From Catellatospora vulcania (GTDB taxonomy: Bacteria; Actinomycetota; Actinomycetes; Mycobacteriales; Micromonosporaceae), in contig NZ_ML769301.1 of assembly GCF_009720385.1 (NCBI RefSeq), forward strand, positions 248,001 to 312,000: a stretch of DNA of 64,000 nucleotides, read 5' to 3'. Position numbers and translations under genes: made by a program. How positions within the stretch are numbered: position 1 is the stretch's first letter; every line of letters begins with the position of its first letter. This document shows positions 36,668-44,076 of the stretch, one piece after another. The notes beneath the pieces were generated by a model. That model had not been told where the DNA came from. It saw nothing but the letters and a program-made list of their open reading frames with translations, and searched no databases.

Positions 36668-37108
36668 TCAGATCAGCGTCCAGGACGTCTGGACCGGTCC
36701 GCCCGCGACCGGCTGGCACAGCAGCCGCAGATGCCCGCGGGTGACGCAGGCGACCGAGAAGCGGCCCAGCGCGTCGGCCTCGACCCAGGTCGGGCCGTCG
36801 GCATGGTCGACGCGGACCCGGGCCGGCTGCGGAGGCACGAGCTGGCCGGTCAGCGCCGCGGTCAGCCCGCTCACCGCCACCTCGACCTCGATGGTCAGCT
36901 CACCTGCGGTGAAGGTGAACAGGTCCGGCAGGTCCTCGCCGCGTACCCCGGCCAGGTCGATCTGGCGTACCAGCTGCGCCAGCGCGGCGTCGGTGTCCCG
37001 CCAGGCCAGGCTCTCCTTGGCGAGGGCGACCAGGTGCGCGGGCACCGGGTCCATCCGGGTGGTCAGCCCGCGCAGCTCGGCGGGCAGGTCGTCGTCGTAC
37101 GCGGTCAT
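36668..37108 (-). CDS. Small beta-rich protein of the S8-sigma operon (possible regulator or adaptor)
   Basis: 146 aa. Its ATG shares one base with the sigma gene stop (TGATG), so it is translationally coupled. The N-terminal ~60 residues are helical (VPAHLVALAKESLAWRDTDAALAQLVRQ). The C-terminal ~80 look like a carboxypeptidase-regulatory/Ig-like beta sandwich (LTGQLVPPQPARVRVDHADGPTWVEADALGRFSVACV). The same type of fold seems to end the Pvc16-like CIS protein at 41677-42369 (LTGRVQTPGGVALVGMRVSAADG...DTRGHFELPV). An anti-sigma role is possible from position, but no ZAS or membrane motif is present. Function unknown. Confidence 0.7.
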   Translation of the reverse strand: MTAYDDDLPAELRGLTTRMDPVPAHLVALAKESLAWRDTDAALAQLVRQIDLAGVRGEDLPDLFTFTAGELTIEVEVAVSGLTAALTGQLVPPQPARVRVDHADGPTWVEADALGRFSVACVTRGHLRLLCQPVAGGPVQTSWTLI

Positions 37109-37677
37109 CAGGGGTTCAACCTCCGGCGTAACTGGTCGAGGCAGCGCGCACGGGTCGGGCCGATGCTGCCGACGGGGATGTCCAAGGCCGCGCTGACCTC
37201 GGCGTAACTGGGTGCGGGGTCCAGCAGCAGCAGGCGCAGCACCGACTGGCACTGGCCGGGCAGCCGCCCGAACGCCTGCCACAGCACGCCGTCGCGTTCA
37301 CGGCGCAGCAGGTCGCTGTCCACCTCGGGTGCGGTGCGGTCGCGCGGTTCGAGGGTGAGCAGATCACCGACCGGCAGGTCGCGACCGGCCCGGCGCAGCA
37401 CGGCGAGGGACTCCCGCCGGGCGGTGGTGGCCAGCCACGACCCCAGCCGCTCGGGTTCGCGGATCGCGCCCAGGTGCTCGACCAGCCGCAGCCAGGTCGC
37501 CTGGAAGACGTCGGCGGCGTCGGCCTGGCCCAGCCGGTGGCTGCGCGCCACCGACCAGACCAGGCCCGAATACCGTTCCACGATGGTGTTCCAGGCCCGC
37601 TGGTCGCCGTCGCCGGCCTGGCGCAGCAGCGCGGCGGTGTCCGATCCCGGCAGCGTGTCCGGTGGGGTCTGCGTCAT
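37108..37677 (-). CDS. ECF-like sigma-70 family sigma factor
   Basis: 189 aa from the ATG at 37677, which overlaps the S8 protease stop as ATGA. Region 2: AWNTIVERYSGLVWSVARSHRLGQADAADVFQATWLRLVEHLGAIREPERLGSWLATTARRE. Region 4: RLPGQCQSVLRLLLLDPAPSYAEVSAALDIPVGSIGPTRARCLDQLRRRL. No regions 1 or 3, so it is of ECF size. Actinomycete sigma factors of this subtype are often encoded next to S8 peptidases and CHAT proteins. It is the obvious candidate to recognise the promoter motif shared by its own operon and the CIS operon. Confidence 0.9.
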   Translation of the reverse strand: MTQTPPDTLPGSDTAALLRQAGDGDQRAWNTIVERYSGLVWSVARSHRLGQADAADVFQATWLRLVEHLGAIREPERLGSWLATTARRESLAVLRRAGRDLPVGDLLTLEPRDRTAPEVDSDLLRRERDGVLWQAFGRLPGQCQSVLRLLLLDPAPSYAEVSAALDIPVGSIGPTRARCLDQLRRRLNP

Positions 37678-38852
37678 GACAGCCCCGCGTATCCGCCGTA
37701 GGAGCGGTTCGCGGTGGTCAGCACGGCCTTGAGCGCGACCGACGTGGAGCCGGTGCGCGCGGTGTGCTCGGCGAGCAGCGCCACCACGTGCGGGGTCGCG
37801 AACGACGTGCCGCTCCACAGCGCCCAGCCGGTCGGGAACTGGTCGTGCTTGACGAACGTGCTGGTGATGTCGGCGCCGGGCGCGGTCACGGTGACCCACG
37901 GGCCGGCGTTGCTCCAGTCGCACAGGTCCTTGCCGTCGTGGGCGGCGACCGCGACGATCTGGTCGGCCCACGGCACGTCGGTCCCGGCGAACGCGGCGGG
38001 CCAGAACGGCCGGTCGCGCAGGCCGTCGTTGCCGGCCGCGGCGACCACGAGCCGGTCCCGTCCGCTCAGCAGCGCCGACAGCGCGGTGGCCAGGGCCAGC
38101 GGCGGCTGGTCGTCGAGGGTGTACCCGCCCAGCGACAGGTTGATCAGCTTCTCGTCGGTGAGCCGGGCGAACGAGGTGATCAGGTCGGCCTCGGTGCACA
38201 GGCCGAACGTGTCGAGCACCCGGATCGCCCGTACGTCGGCCTTGCCGGTGCGGGCGCCGATCACGCCGATGATGAAGTTGGCGTGCCCGACGTCGCCGTC
38301 CATCACGCCGTCGTCGTCGACGTCGGTGTCGACCTCGTAGTCGGCCGGGGCCGCGGTGTACGCGTGCGCGGGCAGCGGGCTGTCGCGCCACACCCCCGTG
38401 TCGATGACCGCGACGCCCACCTCCTTGCCGGGCTTTCGCGGGCCAGGCCGGTCGCCGGGCTTCGGGGCGGGCTGCGGCGGGCCGAACGGGCCGCCGTGCT
38501 CGAACGGAGTGGACACGAACACGTGATTGGGGCTGACGACGGTGCGCTCGTCGCCGTCCCGGGCGGCGGCCTCGCGGACCCGGCGGGCGGCGGTGGGCAC
38601 GTCCAGCCCGTCGGCCCGCAGCCGCACCAGACCCGGGGCCAGCTCGGTCTCGTCGATGCCGCCGGTGTGCCCGAGGCCGCCGAGGACCCGCTCCGCGGAC
38701 GCCCGGTGCTCGGACAGGACCAGCAGCTCGTTGCGGGTGTACCAGACCGGTTTGCGGTCGGCCCGGGTCTCCTGGCCCAGCCAGGGCAGCCCGGCCATCC
38801 GCCGGGCACGGCGGTCCTGCCAGCGGTGCAGGCGATCCTGCGGCATAGCCAT
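37674..38852 (-). CDS. Cytoplasmic S8 subtilisin-like serine protease
   Basis: 392 aa from ATG 38852 (GGAGG at 7-nt spacing); longer starts cross the promoter. Catalytic triad: Asp151 (GVAVIDTGVW), His190 (DGDVGHANFIIGVI), Ser350 (SGTSFATPHVVAL), with Asn275 (AAAGNDG) for the oxyanion hole. The ~110 residues before the catalytic domain (NELLVLSEHRASAERVLGGLG...LAPGLVRLRA) resemble an inhibitor-I9-like pro-region. There is no signal peptide or membrane segment, unusual for subtilisins, so it should act inside the cell. First gene of the protease-sigma-small protein operon, divergent from the CHAT gene. Confidence 0.92.
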   Translation of the reverse strand: MAMPQDRLHRWQDRRARRMAGLPWLGQETRADRKPVWYTRNELLVLSEHRASAERVLGGLGHTGGIDETELAPGLVRLRADGLDVPTAARRVREAAARDGDERTVVSPNHVFVSTPFEHGGPFGPPQPAPKPGDRPGPRKPGKEVGVAVIDTGVWRDSPLPAHAYTAAPADYEVDTDVDDDGVMDGDVGHANFIIGVIGARTGKADVRAIRVLDTFGLCTEADLITSFARLTDEKLINLSLGGYTLDDQPPLALATALSALLSGRDRLVVAAAGNDGLRDRPFWPAAFAGTDVPWADQIVAVAAHDGKDLCDWSNAGPWVTVTAPGADITSTFVKHDQFPTGWALWSGTSFATPHVVALLAEHTARTGSTSVALKAVLTTANRSYGGYAGLS

Positions 38853-38907
38853 CGTCGTTCCTCCGTCTCGTGTTGCGTCATGCAACAGAGTGCGGGGGAC
38901 GGCCTGC

Positions 38908-38917
38908 TGATACATCC
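38908..38917 (-). promoter_or_regulatory. Shared promoter-type motif GGATGTATCA upstream of the S8-sigma operon
   Basis: On the minus strand GGATGTATCA lies 55 nt before the S8 start. The identical 10-mer in the same orientation lies 67 nt before the CIS operon start (41600-41609). It is AT-rich in very GC-rich DNA. A later CACGAGACG also occurs just before the ribosome binding site of both operons. Confidence 0.65.
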
Positions 38918-38921
38918 AGAT

Positions 38922-38939
38922 GTGTCGCAACGGCGACAC
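38922..38939. promoter_or_regulatory. Inverted repeat GTGTCGC-N4-GCGACAC in the S8/CHAT divergent region
   Basis: Perfect 7-bp arms with 4-nt spacing, adjacent to the GGATGTATCA motif and between the divergent S8 and CHAT genes. A candidate operator for an unknown regulator. Confidence 0.5.
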
Positions 38940-38999
38940 TACCCTCCGTGGTGATAGGACGGTTGTGGAAGAGTCGGCCAGCATGAACGCGTACTAGCG

Positions 39000-41552
39000 A
39001 TGGTGATGGCCGACCCGCGCCGAGCCGGTGTGCTCGGCGAACGGCTGCTGGCCCGCGCCGAACGCGAACGCGATCCCGCCGGTGCGGCGGTGTCCCTGCG
39101 CATCCTCGGTCTCGCCGCACGTGAGCTGCAGGACCCGGCGCTGGCCGCGGCGCGGCTGCGCCGCTCGGTCGCGGTCGCGAGCCGGGCGCGGCTGGCGGAG
39201 CTGGCGGCGCAGTCGCGGATGAGCCTCGCGCTGGTGCTCAACGACCTCGGCCGCCCGAACGCCGCGCTGGCCGAGATCGGCCGGGCACTGTCCGCGCTGG
39301 ACGGGCTGCCACTGGCCAGAGCCCGGATGCAGCACGGGATCCTGCTGCGCCGGCTGGGCCGCGACGAGCAGGCCCTCGCCGCGTACACGTCCGCGCTGGC
39401 CAGCTTCCGCCGCCACGACGACCGGCTGTGGCAGGCCAGGGCACTGACCAACCGGGGCGTGCTGCAGACGTACCGGGGCGCGTTCGCGCAGGCACGAGCC
39501 GACCTGGGGCGCGCCGAGCAGCTGTACCGCGAGCTTTCCCTGCCCGGCGCGGCGGCCCAGGCGCAGCACAACCTCGGGTTCGTCGCGGCCTCCAGCGGCG
39601 ATATCGTCACTGCGCTGACCTGGTACGACAAGGCCGACGAGCACTTCCGGCGCAGTGGCGCGCGTCCCGCCGAGGCGCTGATCGACCGGGCCGAGCTGCT
39701 GCTGGCGGCCCGGCTGCTGCCCGAGGCGCACCAGGTCGCGCAGGAGGCCGTCGAGATCGCCGCCGCGGCGCGGCTCGGCACGCTGCTGCCGCAGGCCCGG
39801 CTGCTGCAGGCACAGACCGCCCTCGCGGCCGGTGACGCCGAAGCCGCTCGTGAACCGGCCCGGCTGGCCCGGCGCGCGTTCGGCCGCCAACACCGCGACA
39901 GGTGGGCGGTGCATGCCGAATACCTGCAGGCACGGGCCGCGCCGGGGCGACGTACGGCGCGGCTGCGGGCGCTGGCCGGCGCGCTGGACGCGGCCGGCTG
40001 GCCCGAGCAGGCCCTGGAGGCGCGGCTGTACGCGGCCGAAGGCGGCGACCCGGCCGCGCTCGCCGACCTCGCCGCCGTCGTCCCCGGACGGGGCACCGCC
40101 CGGCTGCGCATCCGCGCCTGCCACGCCCAGGCGCTCAGCCGCCTGCACCAAGGCGACCTGGCCGGGGCCCGGCGGGCACTGCGCGCCGGGCTGCGCCTGC
40201 TCGACCAGTACCGGGCCGCGCTCGGCGCGACCGAACTGCGGGTGCTCAGCTCCGCCGAGGGCGGCGACCTCGCCGCGCTCGGGGTGCGGCTGGCCCTGTC
40301 GCAGCGCTCCGCCCGGCAGGTCCTCACCTGGGCCGAACGCTGGCGCGCCGCGACGCTGCGGCTGCCCCCGAGCACCCCGCACGACGACCCCGACCTGGTA
40401 CGCGAACTCGCCCAGCTGCGCCGGGTCACCGCCGAACTGGCCGGCGACTCCCTCGACGCGATCCGCCGCGCCCGGCCGCTGCAACGCCAACGCGCGCTGG
40501 AGGACGCGATCCGCCGCCGCACCTGGCGCGCCGATCCCGGCGCGTCGCCGGTGGACGCCCCGGGTTCGGTCGACGAGATCACCGCCGGGCTCGGCCCCCG
40601 CGCCCTGGTCGAACTCGTGGAGCAGGACGGGCGGCTGCTCGCCGTCGTCGTCGCGGGCGGGCGCGTCCGGCTGTGCCCGCTGCTCGACGCGGCCGCGCTC
40701 GGCCCCGAGATCGCCGCGCTGCGCTTCGCGATGCGCCGCCTCGTGCTGCGCTACGGCTCGCCGGCGTCGCTGGCCGCCGCCGAGGCCGCCGCCCGCCACG
40801 GCCTGCGCCAGCTCGACGACTGGCTGCTCAAACCGCTCACCGGCCTGACCGGGGACCGTGACCTGGTGGTGGTCCCGACCGGGGCGCTGCAGGCCCTGCC
40901 CTGGGCGGCCCTGCCGAGCTGCGCGGGACGGCCGGTCACCGTCGCGCCGTCGGCGACCGCCTGGGCCCGCGGCACCGCCAACCGCCGCGCCGACCTGGAC
41001 GAGCGGTTCGTGCTGGTCGCCGCCGCCCGGCCCGACCACGCCATCGGCGAGGTGCAGGCCCTGGCCAAGCTCGCACCGGGCGCGCACCTGCTGGTCGGGC
41101 CACAGGCGACCGTCGCCGCGACGCTCGCCGCGATCGACGGGGCGCGGCGGGTGCACCTGGCCGCGCACGGCGGGTTCCGCGCCGACAACCCGCTCTTCTC
41201 CCACCTCGACCTCGCCGACGGGCCGCTGACCGTGCACGACCTGACCACCCTGCGCCGCGCCCCGGACCTGGTGGTGCTGTCGGCCTGCGACACCGGCCTG
41301 TCCGCGGTGCACCCCGGCGACGAACTGATGGGCCTGACCGCGGCCCTGCTCGGCGCGGGCGCGCGCACCCTGGTCGCCAGCACCGGACCGGTCGACGACG
41401 AGGCCACCCGCGAGCTGATGCTCGGGCTGCACGAGCGGTTGCGCGCCGGGCACGACCCCGCGACCGCGCTGGCCGCCGCACAGGCCGCGGCCCCGGTGGA
41501 ACGCTGGGCGACCGCGTACAGCTTCAGCTGCTTCGGCTCCGGAGCCGCCTGA
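39000..41552 (+). CDS. TPR-CHAT caspase-like protease
   Basis: 850 aa. Residues ~1-440 are helical repeats of TPR type (AALAEIGRALSALDGLPLARARMQHGILLRRLGRDEQALAAY, AQHNLGFVAASSGDIVTALTWYDKADEHF). The C-terminal ~300 residues form a CHAT (caspase HetF associated with TPRs) domain with LVVVPTGALQALPWAALPS. The Cys protease dyad is His723 (HLAAHGGF) and Cys763 (VLSACDTG), both present, so it is probably active. TPR-CHAT proteins cleave partner proteins on binding a trigger. No clear ribosome binding site precedes ATG 39000 (ATGGTGATG gives alternatives at 39003 and 39006), and an in-frame stop at 38955-38957 limits extension. Divergent from the S8-sigma operon and directly upstream of the CIS genes. 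Confidence 0.9.
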   Translation: MVMADPRRAGVLGERLLARAERERDPAGAAVSLRILGLAARELQDPALAAARLRRSVAVASRARLAELAAQSRMSLALVLNDLGRPNAALAEIGRALSALDGLPLARARMQHGILLRRLGRDEQALAAYTSALASFRRHDDRLWQARALTNRGVLQTYRGAFAQARADLGRAEQLYRELSLPGAAAQAQHNLGFVAASSGDIVTALTWYDKADEHFRRSGARPAEALIDRAELLLAARLLPEAHQVAQEAVEIAAAARLGTLLPQARLLQAQTALAAGDAEAAREPARLARRAFGRQHRDRWAVHAEYLQARAAPGRRTARLRALAGALDAAGWPEQALEARLYAAEGGDPAALADLAAVVPGRGTARLRIRACHAQALSRLHQGDLAGARRALRAGLRLLDQYRAALGATELRVLSSAEGGDLAALGVRLALSQRSARQVLTWAERWRAATLRLPPSTPHDDPDLVRELAQLRRVTAELAGDSLDAIRRARPLQRQRALEDAIRRRTWRADPGASPVDAPGSVDEITAGLGPRALVELVEQDGRLLAVVVAGGRVRLCPLLDAAALGPEIAALRFAMRRLVLRYGSPASLAAAEAAARHGLRQLDDWLLKPLTGLTGDRDLVVVPTGALQALPWAALPSCAGRPVTVAPSATAWARGTANRRADLDERFVLVAAARPDHAIGEVQALAKLAPGAHLLVGPQATVAATLAAIDGARRVHLAAHGGFRADNPLFSHLDLADGPLTVHDLTTLRRAPDLVVLSACDTGLSAVHPGDELMGLTAALLGAGARTLVASTGPVDDEATRELMLGLHERLRAGHDPATALAAAQAAAPVERWATAYSFSCFGSGAA

Positions 41553-41599
41553 CCTGCGTCGGAAATCAGCGCCCGCCGCGTCACGCAGCTGACAGCAGC

Positions 41600-41609
41600 G
41601 GATGTATCA
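41600..41609 (+). promoter_or_regulatory. Shared promoter-type motif GGATGTATCA upstream of the CIS operon
   Basis: Same 10-mer and orientation as upstream of the S8-sigma operon, here 67 nt before the first CIS start. The leader continues to CACGAGACG and GGCGGAGG at the ribosome binding site, again like the S8 leader. Confidence 0.65.
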
Positions 41610-41676
41610 CCGCCCGTGACGGATCGCTCTTTCCTGCGATCGTGCCGCCCCGGCACGAGACGAGGCGGAGGTTCCG

Positions 41677-42369
41677 ATGCGGTATCACGAGGACCACGGG
41701 CCCCTGGCCCGAGCGTCCGCGCTGCTGCTGGCCAGCCTGGCCGAGGTGGACGTGGCGGTCCGGGTCGAACACCCGGCCGCGGCGGTGGGCGTGCAGTCCG
41801 GCGCCTTCGGCGGACCGTGGGTGGCCGTATGGCCCTACGCGGTGCTGCCGGAGACGCTGCCCGCCCGCCCCGGTGACCCGCTGCGCCTGCGGGTGCGGTT
41901 CCTGCTGCACGCCGACGGCCCCGAGGCCACGGCGATCGAGGCGCTGGACCGGATCCTCACCGGCGGCGTGCCGTACCTGCTCGCCGAGCCGGTGCCGGAC
42001 ACGCTGTGGACCGCGCTCGGCGCACGGCTGCGGGTCGCCCTGCTCTGCGAGGTCGCGGTGCAGGTCGCCACGGCCGCGCCGCGCATCCCGAGGGTGACCG
42101 AGCCGCCCCGGCTGGACACCGTGTCGCTGCGCCGGCTCACCGGCCGGGTGCAGACGCCCGGCGGGGTGGCGCTGGTCGGCATGCGGGTCTCGGCCGCGGA
42201 CGGCACCGCCGCCTCGTACACCGACACCAGGGGCCACTTCGAGCTGCCCGTCGTCGCCGACCGGCCGGTGCGCCTGGCCGTCGCCGGACGAGGGCTGCTG
42301 CTGTCCGCCGAGGTCCCGGCCGCCTCGGCCGAACCCGTCGTCATCACCTGCGAAATCCAGGAGGTCTAG
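41677..42369 (+). CDS. CIS Pvc16-like protein (DUF4255) with carboxypeptidase-regulatory-like C-terminus
   Basis: 230 aa; ATG with GGAGG 6 nt upstream. The N-terminal ~150 residues (AVGVQSGAFGGPWVAVWPYAVLPETLPARPGDPLRLRVRFLLHADGPEATAIEALDRIL) follow the DUF4255/Pvc16 pattern of the protein that caps or completes the sheath-tube end of extracellular contractile injection systems. Residues ~153-230 form an Ig-like carboxypeptidase-regulatory fold (LTGRVQTPGGVALVGMRV). It is the first gene of a same-strand operon running to 53.6 kb. Confidence 0.8.
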   Translation: MRYHEDHGPLARASALLLASLAEVDVAVRVEHPAAAVGVQSGAFGGPWVAVWPYAVLPETLPARPGDPLRLRVRFLLHADGPEATAIEALDRILTGGVPYLLAEPVPDTLWTALGARLRVALLCEVAVQVATAAPRIPRVTEPPRLDTVSLRRLTGRVQTPGGVALVGMRVSAADGTAASYTDTRGHFELPVVADRPVRLAVAGRGLLLSAEVPAASAEPVVITCEIQEV

Positions 42370-42371
42370 CA

Positions 42372-43586
42372 ATGCCTGTGTACTCGTCTCCCGGCATCTA
42401 TGTCGAGGAGGTGTCCGGTGGCAGCAGGCCGATCGAGTCGGTCGGCACCAGCACCGCCGGATTCGTCGGCACCGCACCGGACGCCGCCGCCCGCCGCAAC
42501 GAGGCGGTCGCGGTCAACAGCTGGTCGGAGTTCGTCCGGGTCTTCGTCGGCGACAGCAACGACAGCACGCCGCTGTCGAGGGCCGTGTACGGCTTCTTCG
42601 ACAACGGCGGCGGCCGCTGCTACGTCGTCAACATCGCCTCCGGCGAGCCGCTGGCCGGCAAGGGCCGCCAGCGCAGCGGGCTGCGGCTGCTGGAGGCGAT
42701 CGACGAGGTCGCCATCGTCGCCGCGCCCGGCTACACCGACGCCCTGTCCTATGAGGACCTGCTCGCGCACTGCGAGTTGATGGGCGACCGGATGGCCATC
42801 CTCGACGGCCCCGAGCAGACCGGCGACGTCGAGCGGCTGACCCGCGTCGGCGGCATGACCACGGCCAAGCCCCCGGCGAAGAAGTCCGCCGACGGCGAGA
42901 CCGCGCCGGCCGAGGACAACAGCGGGCTGCGCCCGCGCCAGTCCGACTACGGCACCTTCTACGTGCCGTGGCTGGTGGTCCGCGACCCGCTGACCGGCGA
43001 GGTCGTCAACACCCCGCCCAGCGGCCACGTCGCCGGGGTGTGGGCCCGCACCGACACCCTGCGCGGCGTGCACAAGGCCCCGGCCAACGAGCCGGTGCGC
43101 GGCGCGGTCGACCTGTCCTACCGGGTCACCAAGGTCGAGCAGGACGTGCTCAACCCGGCCGGGGTCAACTGCATCCGGCACTTCCCGGCCGAGGGCATCC
43201 GCATCTGGGGCGCGCGCACCCTGGCCGCCTCCGGCAGCGAGTGGCGCTACCTGAACGTGCGGCGGCTGTTCAACATGCTCAAGGAGTCCATCGGCGACGG
43301 CACCCGCTGGATCGTGTTCGAGCCCAACGACACCCTGCTGTGGAAGTCGATCCGCCGCGACGTCAGCGCGTTCCTCACCCGGGTGTGGCGCGACGGCGCG
43401 CTGCAGGGCCGTACGCCGCAGGAGGCGTTCTTCGTCAAGTGCGACGAGGAGACCAACCCCGCCGACGTCCGCGACGCGGGCCAGGTCGTGACCATGATCG
43501 GCATCGCACCGGTCAAGCCCGCCGAGTTCGTCATCTTCAAGATCAGCCAGTCCGCCGGTGCCGGCGGCGACCAGGCAGGAGCCTGA
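42372..43586 (+). CDS. CIS contractile sheath protein
   Basis: 404 aa; AGGAGG precedes the ATG. The N-terminus MPVYSSPGIYVEEVSGGSRPIESVGTSTAGFVG is the hallmark of phage-tail-like sheath proteins, and the C-terminus has RRLFNMLKESIGDGTRWIVFEPNDTLLWKSIRRDVSAFLTRVWRDGALQG...EAFFVKCD...NPADVRDAGQ, the conserved handshake domain. A ~35-residue Lys/Glu/Ala insert in the middle (KPPAKKSADGETAPAEDN) is a surface loop. It is the contractile outer cylinder of the injection particle. No chaperone or ATPase gene for sheath recycling is in the operon. Confidence 0.95.
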   Translation: MPVYSSPGIYVEEVSGGSRPIESVGTSTAGFVGTAPDAAARRNEAVAVNSWSEFVRVFVGDSNDSTPLSRAVYGFFDNGGGRCYVVNIASGEPLAGKGRQRSGLRLLEAIDEVAIVAAPGYTDALSYEDLLAHCELMGDRMAILDGPEQTGDVERLTRVGGMTTAKPPAKKSADGETAPAEDNSGLRPRQSDYGTFYVPWLVVRDPLTGEVVNTPPSGHVAGVWARTDTLRGVHKAPANEPVRGAVDLSYRVTKVEQDVLNPAGVNCIRHFPAEGIRIWGARTLAASGSEWRYLNVRRLFNMLKESIGDGTRWIVFEPNDTLLWKSIRRDVSAFLTRVWRDGALQGRTPQEAFFVKCDEETNPADVRDAGQVVTMIGIAPVKPAEFVIFKISQSAGAGGDQAGA

Positions 43587-43587
43587 C

Positions 43588-44076
43588 ATGCCCGAGGTGA
43601 CCGCCACCCCCGCCCCCCAGCCGGGCAACCTGGTGGACCCCTACCGCGCCTACAACTTCAAGCTGCTCATCAACAACGTCACCGAGGGCCACTTCACCGA
43701 GGTCGGCGGCCTGGGCATCAAGGTCGAGACCATCTCGTACCGCGAGGCCGGCAACAACTCGGTGGTCCGCGCCATCCCCGGCCGCGTCACGTACGCCCCG
43801 GTGACCCTGCGGTTCGGCCTCACCTCGTCCCTCGAACTGTGGGAGTGGCTGATGACCGCGGTCGAGGGCCGGGTCAGCCGCCGCAACGTGTCCATCGTCA
43901 TGCTCGACAGCTCGGGCTCGGCCGAGGCGCTGCGCTGGAACCTGGTCAACGCCTGGCCGCAGGAGTGGTACGGCTCGCCGCTGGACGCGATGAGCCGCGA
44001 GCTCGCGGTGGAGACGCTGGTGCTGGCACACGACGGCATCCAGCGGGAGACCAGCAATGTCGGCGCGGCTGCGTGA
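43588..44076 (+). CDS. CIS inner tube protein (T4 gp19-like)
   Basis: 162 aa from ATG 43588 (AGGAG upstream). The sequence NLVDPYRAYNFKLLINNVTEGHFTEVGGLGIKVETISYREAGNNSVVRAIPGRVTYAPVTLRFGLT is the typical tail-tube/Hcp-like beta-barrel, and the C-terminal WNLVNAWPQEWYGSPLDAMSRELAVETLVLAHDGI is the conserved end. It stacks as rings inside the sheath. Only one tube gene is present, whereas many eCIS loci have two or three. Confidence 0.93.
   Translation: MPEVTATPAPQPGNLVDPYRAYNFKLLINNVTEGHFTEVGGLGIKVETISYREAGNNSVVRAIPGRVTYAPVTLRFGLTSSLELWEWLMTAVEGRVSRRNVSIVMLDSSGSAEALRWNLVNAWPQEWYGSPLDAMSRELAVETLVLAHDGIQRETSNVGAAA

Noticed and set aside
38965-38997. An 11-codon upstream ORF (GTG to TAG) just before the CHAT gene
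   Set aside because: Too short to support without conservation; it could be a coupling leader since the CHAT start lacks a ribosome binding site, but there is no independent evidence.
39000-41552. TPR-CHAT gene as part of a CRISPR-guided caspase (Craspase) or gasdermin system
   Set aside because: No cas genes, repeats or gasdermin-like gene occur in the window; the neighbours are S8, sigma and CIS genes.
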